Below are positions 52,006 through 61,611 of a DNA stretch of 64,000 nt, one piece after another; the first letter of the stretch is position 1, and every line of letters starts with the position of its first letter. Origin of the DNA: Kibdelosporangium aridum (lineage in GTDB: Bacteria > Actinomycetota > Actinomycetes > Mycobacteriales > Pseudonocardiaceae); assembly GCF_900176515.1 (NCBI RefSeq), contig NZ_FWXV01000005.1:371360-435359 (forward strand), given 5' to 3'. The notes beneath the pieces were generated by a model. That model made no database searches, was not told where the DNA came from, and saw only the letters and a program-made list of their open reading frames with translations. Both the position numbers and the translations under genes were made by a program.

Positions 52006-53010
52006 ATGAAAGCGGAACGAACAGGCGCGTGGGTGCTACTGGCCGGCGCGTTCATCACGATCTTCGGGTTGACGTGGGACCTCCAGTGGCACGGCGACGT
52101 CGGCCCGGACACGTTCTTCACGGCGCCGCACCTGGTGATGTACCTCGGCACCGCGACGGCCGGGTTCACGTCCCTCTCGGTGGTGCTGTACCGGACGTTC
52201 CGGCGTCCTGACCCGGACGTCCGAACGGTCAAGGTGCTCGGCACGTTCCGGGCACCGATCCCATTCCTGGTCACGGGCCTGGCAGCGGCGGGGGAGCTGC
52301 TGTACGGCCTGACGGATCTGTGGTGGCACACGGTCTACGGCTTCGACGCGACGCCGACCTCGCCGCCGCATGTGGCGATGTCGCTGTGTTTCCTGGTCCA
52401 GGCGGTCGGTGCGGTGATGGCCTTCGCGTCGCTGCGGGAGTCACGGTCCGGCCGGATCGGGCTGGCGGTGTACGTGGGAATCTCCATCTATGGCCAGGTC
52501 TTCCTGCTCTTCTCGACTCCAGAATTGCCGTGGATCAGCGCGTTTCCGTTCGTGGTCGCGCTGCTTTGCGTACTTGGTCTGATCCTGGTCGCGGCGGTCA
52601 CGCGTGCACCGGCTCTGGTCGTGGTAGCAGGGTTGTCGTTCGCTGCGATCCACGCGATCACGTGGGTGGTCAACCCACCGCTCACGAGGGCTTATGCCGC
52701 CGCGATCGACCTGCCGGTCCGGGACTACGTCGACGGCTCACCGGTCTACGCGTCGTACTCGCCGATCGCCATGCTCCCGGTCGCGCTGCTCATGGCGGGC
52801 GCATTGGCGCTGGGCAAGCGGTTCGGTTCGACCAAGGGCGCGGTCATGGTGACTGCCGCGGTCGGCGCGGCAGCGCTGGCGTTCGGGCATCTCGTCCAGT
52901 TCGAGGCCTTCGACGGCGCGACCATCGCGGCCGCGACAGTCTTCGGTGTCGGCGTCGGATTGGCCGCATGGCGGATGAGCGCACCACTTCGGAATCTGGC
53001 GGAGGTCTGA
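52006..53010 (+). CDS. Polytopic membrane protein with conserved His/Trp motifs
   Basis: 334 residues, about nine helices. Two matching motifs, WDLQWHGDVGPDTFFTAPHL and DLWWHTVYGFDATPTSPPHV, each place two His near a membrane surface and look like an internal duplication or a paired metal site. Starts 4 nt after the FixH-like gene. The position between three exported His/Met-rich proteins suggests metal transport or a membrane metal centre. I cannot assign a family. Confidence 0.7.
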   Translation: MKAERTGAWVLLAGAFITIFGLTWDLQWHGDVGPDTFFTAPHLVMYLGTATAGFTSLSVVLYRTFRRPDPDVRTVKVLGTFRAPIPFLVTGLAAAGELLYGLTDLWWHTVYGFDATPTSPPHVAMSLCFLVQAVGAVMAFASLRESRSGRIGLAVYVGISIYGQVFLLFSTPELPWISAFPFVVALLCVLGLILVAAVTRAPALVVVAGLSFAAIHAITWVVNPPLTRAYAAAIDLPVRDYVDGSPVYASYSPIAMLPVALLMAGALALGKRFGSTKGAVMVTAAVGAAALAFGHLVQFEAFDGATIAAATVFGVGVGLAAWRMSAPLRNLAEV

Positions 53011-53012
53011 CG

Positions 53013-53537
53013 ATGCGAGCGTTCATTCTCGCGCTGACAGTGATGTTCCTGGCGGCCGCACCGGCCTACGCGGCGCCGCCACCAGTCGAGGTCGTGCACA
53101 CCGAGAACGTGCAGGTCGGGCCATACGATGTACGCGCCTCGTTCAGCGAGTGGCCGCTGCGTGCCGAGCGGTCGCTGGACTTCACATTCCTGCCGGACGG
53201 CGACATCACCGGCCATCGGGGCACATTGCGCCTCGTCGGGCCGACCATCTCGGGTGATGAGGAACGGCTCGCCCGGCATCCGCGGTCCCGGAGCGAATGG
53301 GGCCTGGACATCCGTGCGCTGCCGGAGGAAGGCGTGTGGAAGCTCGAGTTCGCCGTGGACGGTCCGAAGGGGCCGGGCAACGGTGTGCTCGCGGTGGCCG
53401 TCGGGCCCCGACCCGGACCACCCGCGTTGCTGAGTTGGACGCTGGGTCTTGGCCCGGTGATCATCGGCGGGATCGCGGCGTTGGTGGTGTGGATCCGAGG
53501 CCGCGGCCGCCGCCGTGCCGATATCTGGACGTGGTGA
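53013..53537 (+). CDS. Exported membrane-anchored protein of the His-rich cassette
   Basis: 174 residues. Signal peptide (MRAFILALTVMFLAAAPAYA), a beta domain (VEVVHTENVQVGPYDVRASF, GHRGTLRLVGPTI) and a C-terminal membrane helix (WTLGLGPVIIGGIAALVVWI) with a basic RGRGRRR end. GGAGGT precedes the ATG; the gap to the previous stop is 2 nt. It is probably an extracytoplasmic partner of the polytopic protein. Unknown family. Confidence 0.68.
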   Translation: MRAFILALTVMFLAAAPAYAAPPPVEVVHTENVQVGPYDVRASFSEWPLRAERSLDFTFLPDGDITGHRGTLRLVGPTISGDEERLARHPRSRSEWGLDIRALPEEGVWKLEFAVDGPKGPGNGVLAVAVGPRPGPPALLSWTLGLGPVIIGGIAALVVWIRGRGRRRADIWTW

Positions 53538-53591
53538 TGACAATATGCAAGAATCTCTCAAACTAAGATAATCAGTCTTTGAGGGGTTGGT

Positions 53592-54125
53592 ATGTCCGGG
53601 AACTTGGTGATTCGGCTGTCGGATGAGGAACGGTTCGAGGCGGTCCGCGTTCTGGACGCAGCGGTCGCCGACGGCCGGATCACCTGGGACGAGCATGCCG
53701 AACGGACCGACCTGGTCTGGGCGGCCAAGACCAAGGGAGATCTTGTGCCGCAGCTGGCCGACCTCGGCCCGGTCGCGGCTCAGGCCGAACCCGCGCACCG
53801 TGTCGTCGCCACGATCAGCAAGGTGATCCGGACGCCCGAAGCGACCAGGGAAGTCAAGGCCCGGGCGACCTTCGGGGCCGTCGTGCTGAACCTGTCGGGC
53901 ATGCGGCCGGGCGAGCACATCCGGGTCGTCGCCGACTCGTTCTGCGGCAAGGTCGCGGTGTTCGTCCCGGAGAACGCCGTCGTGATCGATGAAGGTACCG
54001 CGGTCATGGGCAAACGCAGCATCTTCGGTGTCGCGGAAGGTCAGGGCGGACCGGTTGTCCGGATCAGCGGCCGGGTCACCATGGGCAACATCAAGGTGTT
54101 CCGAGGCGAAGCCCGCCACTGGTGA
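53592..54125 (+). CDS. DUF1707 / LiaF-like protein
   Basis: 177 residues. The N-terminal DUF1707 domain is MSGNLVIRLSDEERFEAVRV and VADGRITWDEHAERTDLVWA; the C-terminal part (ATFGAVVLNLSGMRPGEHIR, then FGVAEGQGGPVVRISGRVTMGNIKVF in pieces) resembles the beta-helical end of LiaF/cell-wall stress proteins. GAGGGG lies 5 nt upstream. A likely TAAGAT -10 (53564-53569) sits inside CTCAAA...TTTGAG (53557-53583). Likely a cell-envelope stress modulator; role unproven. Confidence 0.8.
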   Translation: MSGNLVIRLSDEERFEAVRVLDAAVADGRITWDEHAERTDLVWAAKTKGDLVPQLADLGPVAAQAEPAHRVVATISKVIRTPEATREVKARATFGAVVLNLSGMRPGEHIRVVADSFCGKVAVFVPENAVVIDEGTAVMGKRSIFGVAEGQGGPVVRISGRVTMGNIKVFRGEARHW

Positions 54126-54202
54126 CTACCTGAAACAGGCTTGGCGACATCAGCACGACGTGCCCAGTCCTGGCGCGCGATGTCCGAGAACAACCAAGGA
54201 CA

Positions 54203-56464
54203 TCAAACCCCTTTGACCTCCACGGGCACGCCGTTGAAGACCGCCGTTCCGGACAGGACGTCAAGGATTGATTCGTCGGTCACGGTGTTCACGTTGACAC
54301 CATTGGTGTTCCGGGCGACGGACATCCGCACGCCAGGTGAGTCGTGGCCCCAGCCGTGCGGGAGGCTGACCACGCCCGGCATGATCTTGTCGGTCGGTTC
54401 GACCGGGACCTCGACCGTCCCGGTCCGGGACATCACCAGCACCCGCTGGCCGGTGGTGACCGAGAGCTTCTCGGCGTCCTGCGGGTTCATCTGCAGTGTG
54501 CACGTGTTCGAGCCGGTGACCAGTGCGGGCACGTTGTGCATCCAACTGTTGTTGGAGCGCAGGTGCCTTCGTCCGATGAGGACCATTCCGCGCGGGCGTT
54601 CCTCCAGCCACGCAAGCAACCTGGGCACGTCAGTCACCAGCTCCGACGGGCAGAGGTGTACCTTTCCGTCCGCTGTGGACAGGACTTCGGCCAGCCTCGG
54701 CTGCAACGGACCCAGATCGATGCCATGCGGGTTGGCCAGCAAGGTCGACAAGCGCAGGCCGGACGGGTTCGCGCCGAAGCCTTCGCCGTACGGGCCGAGC
54801 CGCAGCGAGAGGTCGAGGAACCGTTCCAGCGGCCCCTCACCTTCGATCATCTGCCGCAGCTCGCCAGGGTCACGGCCGTGCACCGGAGAGCCTTCGACCT
54901 GCACCGCCTTGCCCAGCAGCCCGCCGAGCATCATCTCCTCAAGGCCACGCGGATCGGCCGCCGCGCCTTGACCGGCGGCGATCATCACCAGCCTGGCCAT
55001 GATCTCGGCTTCACTCGGCCGTCCTTCGGGCAACGGCAACGCGGGCGGCGAGTAGTTGGCGAAGTTCCGCACGCCGAACTGCGTGAAGCCGAAGTCGAAG
55101 TGCGGCGACTGCGTCACCCGTGGCGGCGGCAGGATCACGGTCGCGTGCCGCGTGGTTTCGTTCACATACGGGTCAACGCTCACCATGAATTCAAGCTCTG
55201 CCAACGCCGCTGCGAGCCTGGGCGCGTTCGGCGCGGACGAGGCCGGGTTGCCGCAGACTGTGAACAGCGCGCGGACCTGGCCCTCGCCGGGTGTTTCGAT
55301 CTCGTCGGCGAGGGTCGCGGTCGGCAGTTCGCCGATGGCCTCGGCGAAACCGCGCACACGGCTGCGCCAGCGGCCGGTGCGGAACGGCTTGCGCTTCACG
55401 TAGGTCGCACGTGCCGCCGAAGACGGGAACATGGCGCCGCCAGGCGTATCCAGGTTGCCGGTGAGCACGTTCAGCGCGTCCACCAGCCAGCTGGAGATCG
55501 TCCCGAACTCGGCCGTCGTCGTGCCGATCCGGCCGTACACCACAGCTGTCGGCGCGGCCGCGAGGTCCCTGGCGACCTGCCTGATCGTCGACGCGTCGAT
55601 GCCACACGCGTCCGCGACGGTCTCCGGCGAGAACTTCGACGCCAGCACGCGCAGTTCTTCGACACCGTCGACGATTTGCGGTACGTCGGCCGTCAGGTTC
55701 TCGTCGAACAGGGTGTGTACCAAGGCGAACAGGAACACCGCGTCCGCGCCGGGCCGGATGAACAGGTGCTGGTCGGCCAGGTCGGCGGTCCGGGTCCGGC
55801 GCGGGTCGACCACCACGAACTTCCCGCCGCGGGCCTTGAGCTTCTTCAGCCTGCCCGGGAAATCGGGCGCGGTGCACAGGCTTCCGTTGGACTCCAACGG
55901 GTTCGCGCCCAGCATGAGCAGGTAGTCGGTCCGGTCGATGTCCGGCACCGGGATCGAGTACGGGTCGCCGAAGAGGTATCCACTGGACACGTGCTTGGGC
56001 ATCTGGTCGCTCGTGCTCGCGGTGTAGATGTTGCGCGTGCCGAGGCTTTTGGCGAACACCCCGTTGTAGACCGGGCCGGCCATTGTGTGGACGCTCGGGT
56101 TGCCCATGTACAACGCGACCGCTTCGTTGCCGTGCTTTTCCCGTACCGCCTTCAGGCCACGCTCGACCTCGGCGAACGCTTCGTCCCACGCCACCTCGAC
56201 GAACTGGCCGTCCCGTTTGACCAACGGCTTGTGCAGCCGGTCGGGGTCCATGTCGAGATCACCGAGCTTGGCACCCTTGGGGCAGATGAAGCCGAGGCTG
56301 AACACGTCGTCCTTGTCGCCGCGGACGTCGATGACGCGGTCGCCTGCCATGGTGATCTTCAGGCCACACGTCGCCTCGCACAGCGGGCAGGTACGAAAGT
56401 GCGTTGTCGTCGGCGTTGTCGTCGGCGTTGTCGTCGGCGGTGTAGTCGGCACAGTGGTGGACAT
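54203..56464 (-). CDS. Molybdopterin-dependent oxidoreductase
   Basis: 753 residues of the DMSO-reductase superfamily (formate dehydrogenase/nitrate reductase-like). N-terminal [4Fe-4S] Cys: Cys26, Cys29, Cys33 and Cys61 (TCPLCEATCGLK, GFICPKGAKLG). Cofactor-binding segments include LGANPLESNGSLCTAPDFPG and SLPHGWGHDSPGVRMSVARN. At the usual Mo-ligand position the sequence is DQMPKHVSSGYLFG, with no Cys or Sec. A Thr/Pro repeat precedes the Fe-S motif. AAGGAG precedes the ATG. It stands alone; no electron-transfer partner or cofactor-insertion gene is nearby. Substrate unknown. Confidence 0.87.
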   Translation of the reverse strand: MSTTVPTTPPTTTPTTTPTTTHFRTCPLCEATCGLKITMAGDRVIDVRGDKDDVFSLGFICPKGAKLGDLDMDPDRLHKPLVKRDGQFVEVAWDEAFAEVERGLKAVREKHGNEAVALYMGNPSVHTMAGPVYNGVFAKSLGTRNIYTASTSDQMPKHVSSGYLFGDPYSIPVPDIDRTDYLLMLGANPLESNGSLCTAPDFPGRLKKLKARGGKFVVVDPRRTRTADLADQHLFIRPGADAVFLFALVHTLFDENLTADVPQIVDGVEELRVLASKFSPETVADACGIDASTIRQVARDLAAAPTAVVYGRIGTTTAEFGTISSWLVDALNVLTGNLDTPGGAMFPSSAARATYVKRKPFRTGRWRSRVRGFAEAIGELPTATLADEIETPGEGQVRALFTVCGNPASSAPNAPRLAAALAELEFMVSVDPYVNETTRHATVILPPPRVTQSPHFDFGFTQFGVRNFANYSPPALPLPEGRPSEAEIMARLVMIAAGQGAAADPRGLEEMMLGGLLGKAVQVEGSPVHGRDPGELRQMIEGEGPLERFLDLSLRLGPYGEGFGANPSGLRLSTLLANPHGIDLGPLQPRLAEVLSTADGKVHLCPSELVTDVPRLLAWLEERPRGMVLIGRRHLRSNNSWMHNVPALVTGSNTCTLQMNPQDAEKLSVTTGQRVLVMSRTGTVEVPVEPTDKIMPGVVSLPHGWGHDSPGVRMSVARNTNGVNVNTVTDESILDVLSGTAVFNGVPVEVKGV
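56401..56448. repeat. 12-bp tandem repeat at the start of the molybdoenzyme gene
   Basis: GCGTTGTCGTCG is repeated three times exactly (56401-56436), with a fourth degenerate copy (56437-56448). It encodes the TTTP-type repeat at residues ~7-21. As 12 bp is a multiple of three, copy-number change would alter the linker length, not the frame. Confidence 0.8.
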
Positions 56465-56608
56465 GCACAACTCCTTGTCACACGGGCTGGTAGCAACGTA
56501 CCGCGCCCATGTGACAAAAAGCCATTATGTATCAGGTAACGGGCGCCAAGGGTGCGTCCTGCGAGTATGCGCAGCACGTTCGATACGTGCACTCCACCGA
56601 GGGCGGCG

Positions 56609-57967
56609 TCAGAACGGGGGTTCGGTGGAGAAAGCGCCCGTCCGGACAGGCACGACCGGCTCGGGCTTGCGCTGCTGAAGGACTGCCACAGCGTCCTTGA
56701 TCCGGCCGAGGTCGATGAGGTGGCGTGCCAGAGAGCCACAGTTGGCGAGGGCGTGTGCTTGAAGGACCGCGACAGCCTCCTCGGTCCGGCCGGTCTCGGC
56801 GAGAAGGTCGGAGATGGTCCAGGCCGCGTACGAGGTGTCGCCCTCGGGATGCACCCGCGCCTGCGCGATTGCTTCGTCGAGCAGGCCGCAGTCGGCCATG
56901 AGCTGAAGCCGCATCCTGAAGAAATCCCACTCCTCCTCGCCGTCGCGGCGCGCCTTGAGGGTGTCGAGGTAGGCCAGGCCGTCGCGGGCACGGCCATGGT
57001 CGGCGTACAGGGTGCACAGCATGTCGACGATCCAGTCCTCCGCGCCACCGGGAGAGTCCGCGAGCATGCGCATCACCTCGATCGCCTCGTCGCCCCGGCC
57101 GTGCCGGGCCAGGAGCTGCGCCAGTTGGACCGAGCCGTGACACTGACGGGCCGGTGAGTCGCCCGGCTGCCGGTACACGGCGATCGCGCCTTCCACGTCA
57201 CCGCGTTCCTCCAACACCTCGGCCAGGCGCTGCGCGGCGTGCCCGTGGTACTCGGACGCCGCGTACTCACGCAGTTCCTCGATCCGGTTGTGCCTCGCCA
57301 GCAGGTCGGCCAGCTGGTCGTGGTTGTTCACGGAGGTGATGTGCTGCCGGGTGTGCAGCAGGGCGATCGCTTCGTCGATCCGGCCCTGGCGCTCGCGGAT
57401 CACGGCAACCAGGCCGATTGCCGTGTCCGGGTCGAGGCCGGGGCAGCACCACGGACCGTCGCATCGGTGGTCGGCCGGGATCCGCGCGGCCAGCAGCGCA
57501 GCGATGTCTTCGTCCCTGCCCGCACCCTCGGAAACCTCTACCAGAGCAGTGGCGAGGAACCAGTCTTCGATGCCCGCGCTCAGCAACACTAGCGCCTCAT
57601 CCTGGCGGCCATGCCGGGCCAGTAGCCGCCCGAAAAACTCCAGCGAGAGCCTTTCGGCCTGTGCGTACGGCCGGGCCAGCGCGATTGCCTCCTCCGCTCG
57701 CCCCCAGCTCTCCAATAGTTCCGCCTGGGCCCGCGCGGCCGGCCACCAGCCCGTGGCGACGTACGGAGCAAGCACCTCCAACGCCTCGGCCTGCCGCCCT
57801 TGGTCACCGAGCATCCGTGCCCACTCACGCGCACAGAACCATTCCCCACGGCCAGCCTGGAACTCCACTTCTTTCTCATGGCCGAGCTCAACAAGCCGGG
57901 AGACCAGCAGCGGGGGAATGCAGCCGGACAAGGTCCGGGCCCGGTAGTCAAGATCAGCAGCGTCCAT
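56609..57967 (-). CDS. TPR-like repeat protein
   Basis: 452 residues made of repeated helical pairs of ~33 residues (LARHGRQDEALVLLSAG, ARHGRGDEAIEVMRMLADS, AETGRTEEAVAVLQAHAL), a TPR/SEL1-like solenoid, with an unusual HRCDGPWCCPGLDPD insert in the middle. No signal peptide. ATG 57967 lacks a ribosome site; TAGGGT (57981-57976) 8 nt before it is a possible -10, so the mRNA may be leaderless. It is divergent from a decayed LAL regulator. Role: probably protein-protein interaction; partner unknown. Confidence 0.75.
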   Translation of the reverse strand: MDAADLDYRARTLSGCIPPLLVSRLVELGHEKEVEFQAGRGEWFCAREWARMLGDQGRQAEALEVLAPYVATGWWPAARAQAELLESWGRAEEAIALARPYAQAERLSLEFFGRLLARHGRQDEALVLLSAGIEDWFLATALVEVSEGAGRDEDIAALLAARIPADHRCDGPWCCPGLDPDTAIGLVAVIRERQGRIDEAIALLHTRQHITSVNNHDQLADLLARHNRIEELREYAASEYHGHAAQRLAEVLEERGDVEGAIAVYRQPGDSPARQCHGSVQLAQLLARHGRGDEAIEVMRMLADSPGGAEDWIVDMLCTLYADHGRARDGLAYLDTLKARRDGEEEWDFFRMRLQLMADCGLLDEAIAQARVHPEGDTSYAAWTISDLLAETGRTEEAVAVLQAHALANCGSLARHLIDLGRIKDAVAVLQQRKPEPVVPVRTGAFSTEPPF

Positions 57968-58040
57968 GCCCGTGCACCCTAGCCGCCACCCCCGACATCG
58001 GCGTGCAGCCTCCGATGGAAGATGGTCAAGCCCCCGGGAC

Positions 58041-59682
58041 GTGAGGGCACAGTTCGTAGGGCGGCGCGGTGAGCTTGACGAGCTCACCTACCGGCTGCGC
58101 GCGGGCACTGGACAGGTCGTACTCGTGTCGGGCGAGCCGGGGATCGGCAAGACCAGGCTGGCCCACGAGCTGACAGCGGTCGCCGAGGCGAACGGTGTGC
58201 TCACCTCCTGGGGGCGTGCCGTCCAGGATGACGGCAGTCCGTCGTACTGGCCGTTCCGGATGGTGCTCAAGGTGCTGGCCAGGTTGCACGCGCCCGGCGC
58301 GCTGGCTGGGGATCTGTCTCTGCTCGTGCCCGAATTCGGTGACGGGCGGCGATGTCGCCGGGAGAGCGGTTCCGGGTCTTCGAGGCCGTCACGGAGTACC
58401 TGACCGGGGTCGGCAAGGTCCTGATCGTGCTGGATCACCTGCAGTGGGCCGATCCGCCGACCGTACAGCTGCTCGTCCACCTGGCCAGGGCGATCGGGTC
58501 GGCACCGGTGATGATCCTGGTGACCTACCGGGACACCGAGGTCTCACCGGCGTTGTCCGACGGGCTCGCATCGTTGGCACGTGAGGAAACGGTGTCCCGG
58601 ATCCGGTTGGGCACTTGTGCCGCCGTGCTCGACCGGCCGCTGGACGGCGTCCTGGCGTCGATGGACGAGGCGCTCCAGGCCGGTGTGCTGTCCGGTTTGG
58701 ACGGTTGGTGGTTCACGCACGATCTGGTCAGGGAAGCGGCGCGGCTGCTCATGCCGACCGCACGGCGATTGGCGCTGCACGCGCGCACCGCGACGGCGAT
58801 GGAACAACGTCCGGAGGCAGCACAACGGGTTGCGGAGATCGCGCACCACTGGCTCGAAGCGCTGCCCGCCGGTGATGCGACGAAGGCAGCCGAGTGGGCA
58901 CGGCGCGCGGGCGATGCCGCGATGGCGCAATTGGCTTGGGAGAACGCGGTAAGGCTGTACGCACGCGCACTGCTCGCGGCGCCTGACATGCCGGACGTGG
59001 ACCGTGCGTCTGTGCTGATCAGCAAGGGAATCGCGCAACTGCGGCAAATGGACATCCATGAGCCCATCGGCGGCATGCGACGGCTGTCGGTGCTGTGCGC
59101 CCTGGTGGTTCTGGCCGAGCAGTTCAAGGACAGGCGACCGCCGCGGTGGCATATCGCCGGTTGTTGCCGTTCGAAGATCTTATCCAGTGCGGTGGTGCCG
59201 GAGTCGTCACCATCGAAGGCGCGGTCGCTGGCTCGTTAGGCCTCGCGGCTGCTGTATGCGACCGGCTTGACGACGCCGTACGGTACCTGCGGCGCGCCAT
59301 CGAGATCAACGATCGCGTCGGGCTGCCGCCTTGTGTCGCCACCGCCACGTTCGACCTGGCCCGCGTGCTTGCCCGCCGCGACCGCCCCGGCGACGCCGCC
59401 GAATCGGCCGCACTGGCCCAGTCCGCGCGGGCCATGGCCGAACAAATGGGCATGCGGCGGCTGGTGGCCGCCGCGGAATCCCTTACCGGGCCACGAGTTC
59501 TGTCCCCTCGCGAAGGTGAGATCGCCCGGCTCGTCACGCAGGGGCTGACCAACAGGCAGATCGCCGCAACGCTGCACATCTCCGTGCGGACGGTCGAGAC
59601 CCACGTGCAGAACATCCTCAGCAAACTCGGAGCGACCGGCCGCGCCGAAATCCGGTCGAAAATGCCTGGAAGCACCCTGTGA
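58041..59682 (+). pseudogene. Decayed LAL-type LuxR regulator
   Basis: Three frames carry consecutive parts of one large ATP-binding LuxR regulator. Part 1 (from 58041): FVGRRGELDELTYRLR and Walker A VSGEPGIGKTRLAHEL. A -1 shift near 58345 leads to part 2: LIVLDHLQWADPPTVQLLVH (Walker B) and a TPR-like region, but ~100 residues are lost after VSRIRLG. A second shift near 59140 leads to part 3: YRRLLPFEDLIQCGGAGVVT and the LuxR helix-turn-helix LSPREGEIARLVTQGLTNRQ. About 547 of the usual ~900 residues remain. It is not functional as one protein. Confidence 0.82.
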
Positions 59683-59741
59683 CACCAGTCACTATTTGAT
59701 CGCGGGGTGCAACGGTCGCGGACGGTCGACTACAACGGGTC

Positions 59742-60335
59742 GTGACTGTTTCGTTGACGGAGGCCGCTGTGCGGGATGGGCCAAGGTCGGATGCCGAGCT
59801 CTGGCGGCTCATCGCCGCCGACGACCACCAGGCCTTCACCGACTTGTTCGAACGGCACGCGCAGACCGTCTGGAATTACGCGTACAAGCTCACTGCTTCG
59901 TGGAGCGCGGCCGACGACCTGCTCGCGACTACGTTCATGACCGCTTGGCGCAGACGCGGTGAAGTCCGTCTTGTCCGCGACAGCGCGTTGCCGTGGTTGT
60001 ACACCGTGACGGCGAACCTGTGCCGAGGAGAGCGCCGGCGGCTGAGCCGATTCCTCAGGCTGGTCCCGAAGCTGGCGACCACGGAATCGACACCCGACCA
60101 CGCCGAGAAGCTCGCTCAGGACAACGCGACCCAGGCGCGGCTGCAGCGCGTCCTCGCGGCTGTCGAGCGATTGCCGCCGAAGGAGCGGGAAGCGGTGCAG
60201 GTCTGCTTGCTCGGCGGCACGTCCGCGGCGGACGCCGCTGAACTGTTCGGTATCTCCGAGGCCAGCGTGCGCTCGCGGCTTTCCCGCGCCCGGTCCCGGT
60301 TGCATGAGCTTTCCCAGGAGACATCAGATGAATGA
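59742..60335 (+). CDS. ECF sigma factor
   Basis: 197 residues. Sigma region 2 (LIAADDHQAFTDLFERHAQT, SAADDLLATTFMTAWRRRGE) and region 4 (LPPKEREAVQVCLLGGTSAA, FGISEASVRSRLSRARSRLH). GTG start without an evident ribosome site. It overlaps the following membrane-protein gene by 8 bp, the usual arrangement for an ECF sigma factor and its regulator. Target genes are not shown. Confidence 0.9.
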   Translation: MTVSLTEAAVRDGPRSDAELWRLIAADDHQAFTDLFERHAQTVWNYAYKLTASWSAADDLLATTFMTAWRRRGEVRLVRDSALPWLYTVTANLCRGERRRLSRFLRLVPKLATTESTPDHAEKLAQDNATQARLQRVLAAVERLPPKEREAVQVCLLGGTSAADAAELFGISEASVRSRLSRARSRLHELSQETSDE

Positions 60336-61605
60336 CATCTTTGACGTGCACGAGGAACGGCAGTTGCCGGAGTCCGTGCGCGCCGACGCCCGCCGCCGGA
60401 TTCTGGCGGACATCCACCGTCCCAACCGGACAGTCGGCTGGGCTCCGCTGGCCATCGCGGCGGCCGTTGTCCTGCTCGCCGCGGGCGCGGTGACCTTCAC
60501 CGTCACCACCAACCGGTCCCAGGAACTGCCTCCGGCTACTGCGGAGAGCCAGAACCGATTCGTGACGCCTGAGGAGATGTACAGCGTCAAGGATCTTCAA
60601 GCACCGCCTGAGCAGGCGGCCCGCTGTGCGGCAGCCGGAGCTGGCGAGTGGCGACCGCTGATGACGGCGTCCGCTCGAGGTGCCACCGTCATCACGTACT
60701 CTACCGAGGCTGGGCCACGGTTCTGTGAACTGACACCGTCCACTGTGACGCTTTCCGCGCCCATTGTCGGCGCATCTGCCGCAGGAACGGCACGGGCCAC
60801 GTTCGTTTCAGCGGCCGGCACCGTCGCCGGGGTGCTGGATCCGGCCTTCCGGACAATGCAGATCGGACCGGGTGATCGGCAGGCCGGTCGCACGCTCGCT
60901 GTCGTGCGTGACGGGGTTTTCGTGTCACCCAACAACTTGCCGCTCGGTTCCCGAGGACTGACGATCGCTCTCGGCGGGACCCCGGAGATCATGGGAGACG
61001 TACGGTCGGTGCCCGCAACGGAAGTACCTTCCGTCACGCCTGCCGTAGTCGATCGTCCACAATCGCCCGGAAATCCCGACTCGGACGGGGCGCGCCGCCT
61101 GGCCGACTGCTTCACCCGCGAGTTCTCATTCCGTCCCGTTGATCCGGCGAACTGGGAGGCCACCGAATCGTTGCAGCTCACCAAGGATGAGACACTCCAA
61201 CTTGGACGTTACGGCAATCTCCTCGCTGTCTGCGTGGTCTCCGCTGACCGGGTCTCGCTCAAGATCGACGAGGAGACCTTCAGCAACGGCTACCGTGACC
61301 TGGAAGTCCCGTCGAACCCGTACCTGTTCAGCACCACCGTGTTCTACGACTTCCGGCAGCGCCCGGGCGGCAGCGGCGACAGTGACACCGTGGTGGTAGC
61401 CGGCCTGGTGAAGTCGGCTGATGTCGCCTCGGTGAGCATTTCCCGGCCGGAGTCGCCCGACGTTCGAGCGGACGTCCACAATGGTACGTTCGCGCTGCCC
61501 AACATCTGGCTCAACGAAGGCACGCTCGAGCAACGGCACAAGAGCGAGATCACCGTACTGGACGCGAAAGGCACTGTGCTGGCACGGCTTCCCATCCGCA
61601 TCTGA
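60328..61605 (+). CDS. Membrane protein paired with the ECF sigma factor
   Basis: 425 residues. A short cytoplasmic N-terminus (VHEERQLPESVRADARRRIL), one helix (WAPLAIAAAVVLLAAGAVTF) and a large exported domain. This resembles the CU044_5270-type proteins found beside actinobacterial sigma factors and may act as anti-sigma or sensor, though no zinc-binding anti-sigma motif is visible. AGGAG precedes the ATG. Cotranscribed with the sigma gene. Confidence 0.75.
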   Translation: MNDIFDVHEERQLPESVRADARRRILADIHRPNRTVGWAPLAIAAAVVLLAAGAVTFTVTTNRSQELPPATAESQNRFVTPEEMYSVKDLQAPPEQAARCAAAGAGEWRPLMTASARGATVITYSTEAGPRFCELTPSTVTLSAPIVGASAAGTARATFVSAAGTVAGVLDPAFRTMQIGPGDRQAGRTLAVVRDGVFVSPNNLPLGSRGLTIALGGTPEIMGDVRSVPATEVPSVTPAVVDRPQSPGNPDSDGARRLADCFTREFSFRPVDPANWEATESLQLTKDETLQLGRYGNLLAVCVVSADRVSLKIDEETFSNGYRDLEVPSNPYLFSTTVFYDFRQRPGGSGDSDTVVVAGLVKSADVASVSISRPESPDVRADVHNGTFALPNIWLNEGTLEQRHKSEITVLDAKGTVLARLPIRI

Positions 61606-61611
61606 GCCGGT

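Noticed and set aside
56401..56448. Tandem repeat as a CRISPR or phase-variable on/off switch
   Set aside because: Units are 12 bp, adjacent without spacers, and in frame, so neither CRISPR nor frameshift phase variation fits.
54344..56539. Long plus-strand frame opposite the molybdoenzyme
   Set aside because: Antisense to a gene with intact Fe-S and cofactor motifs; composition is typical of a shadow frame.
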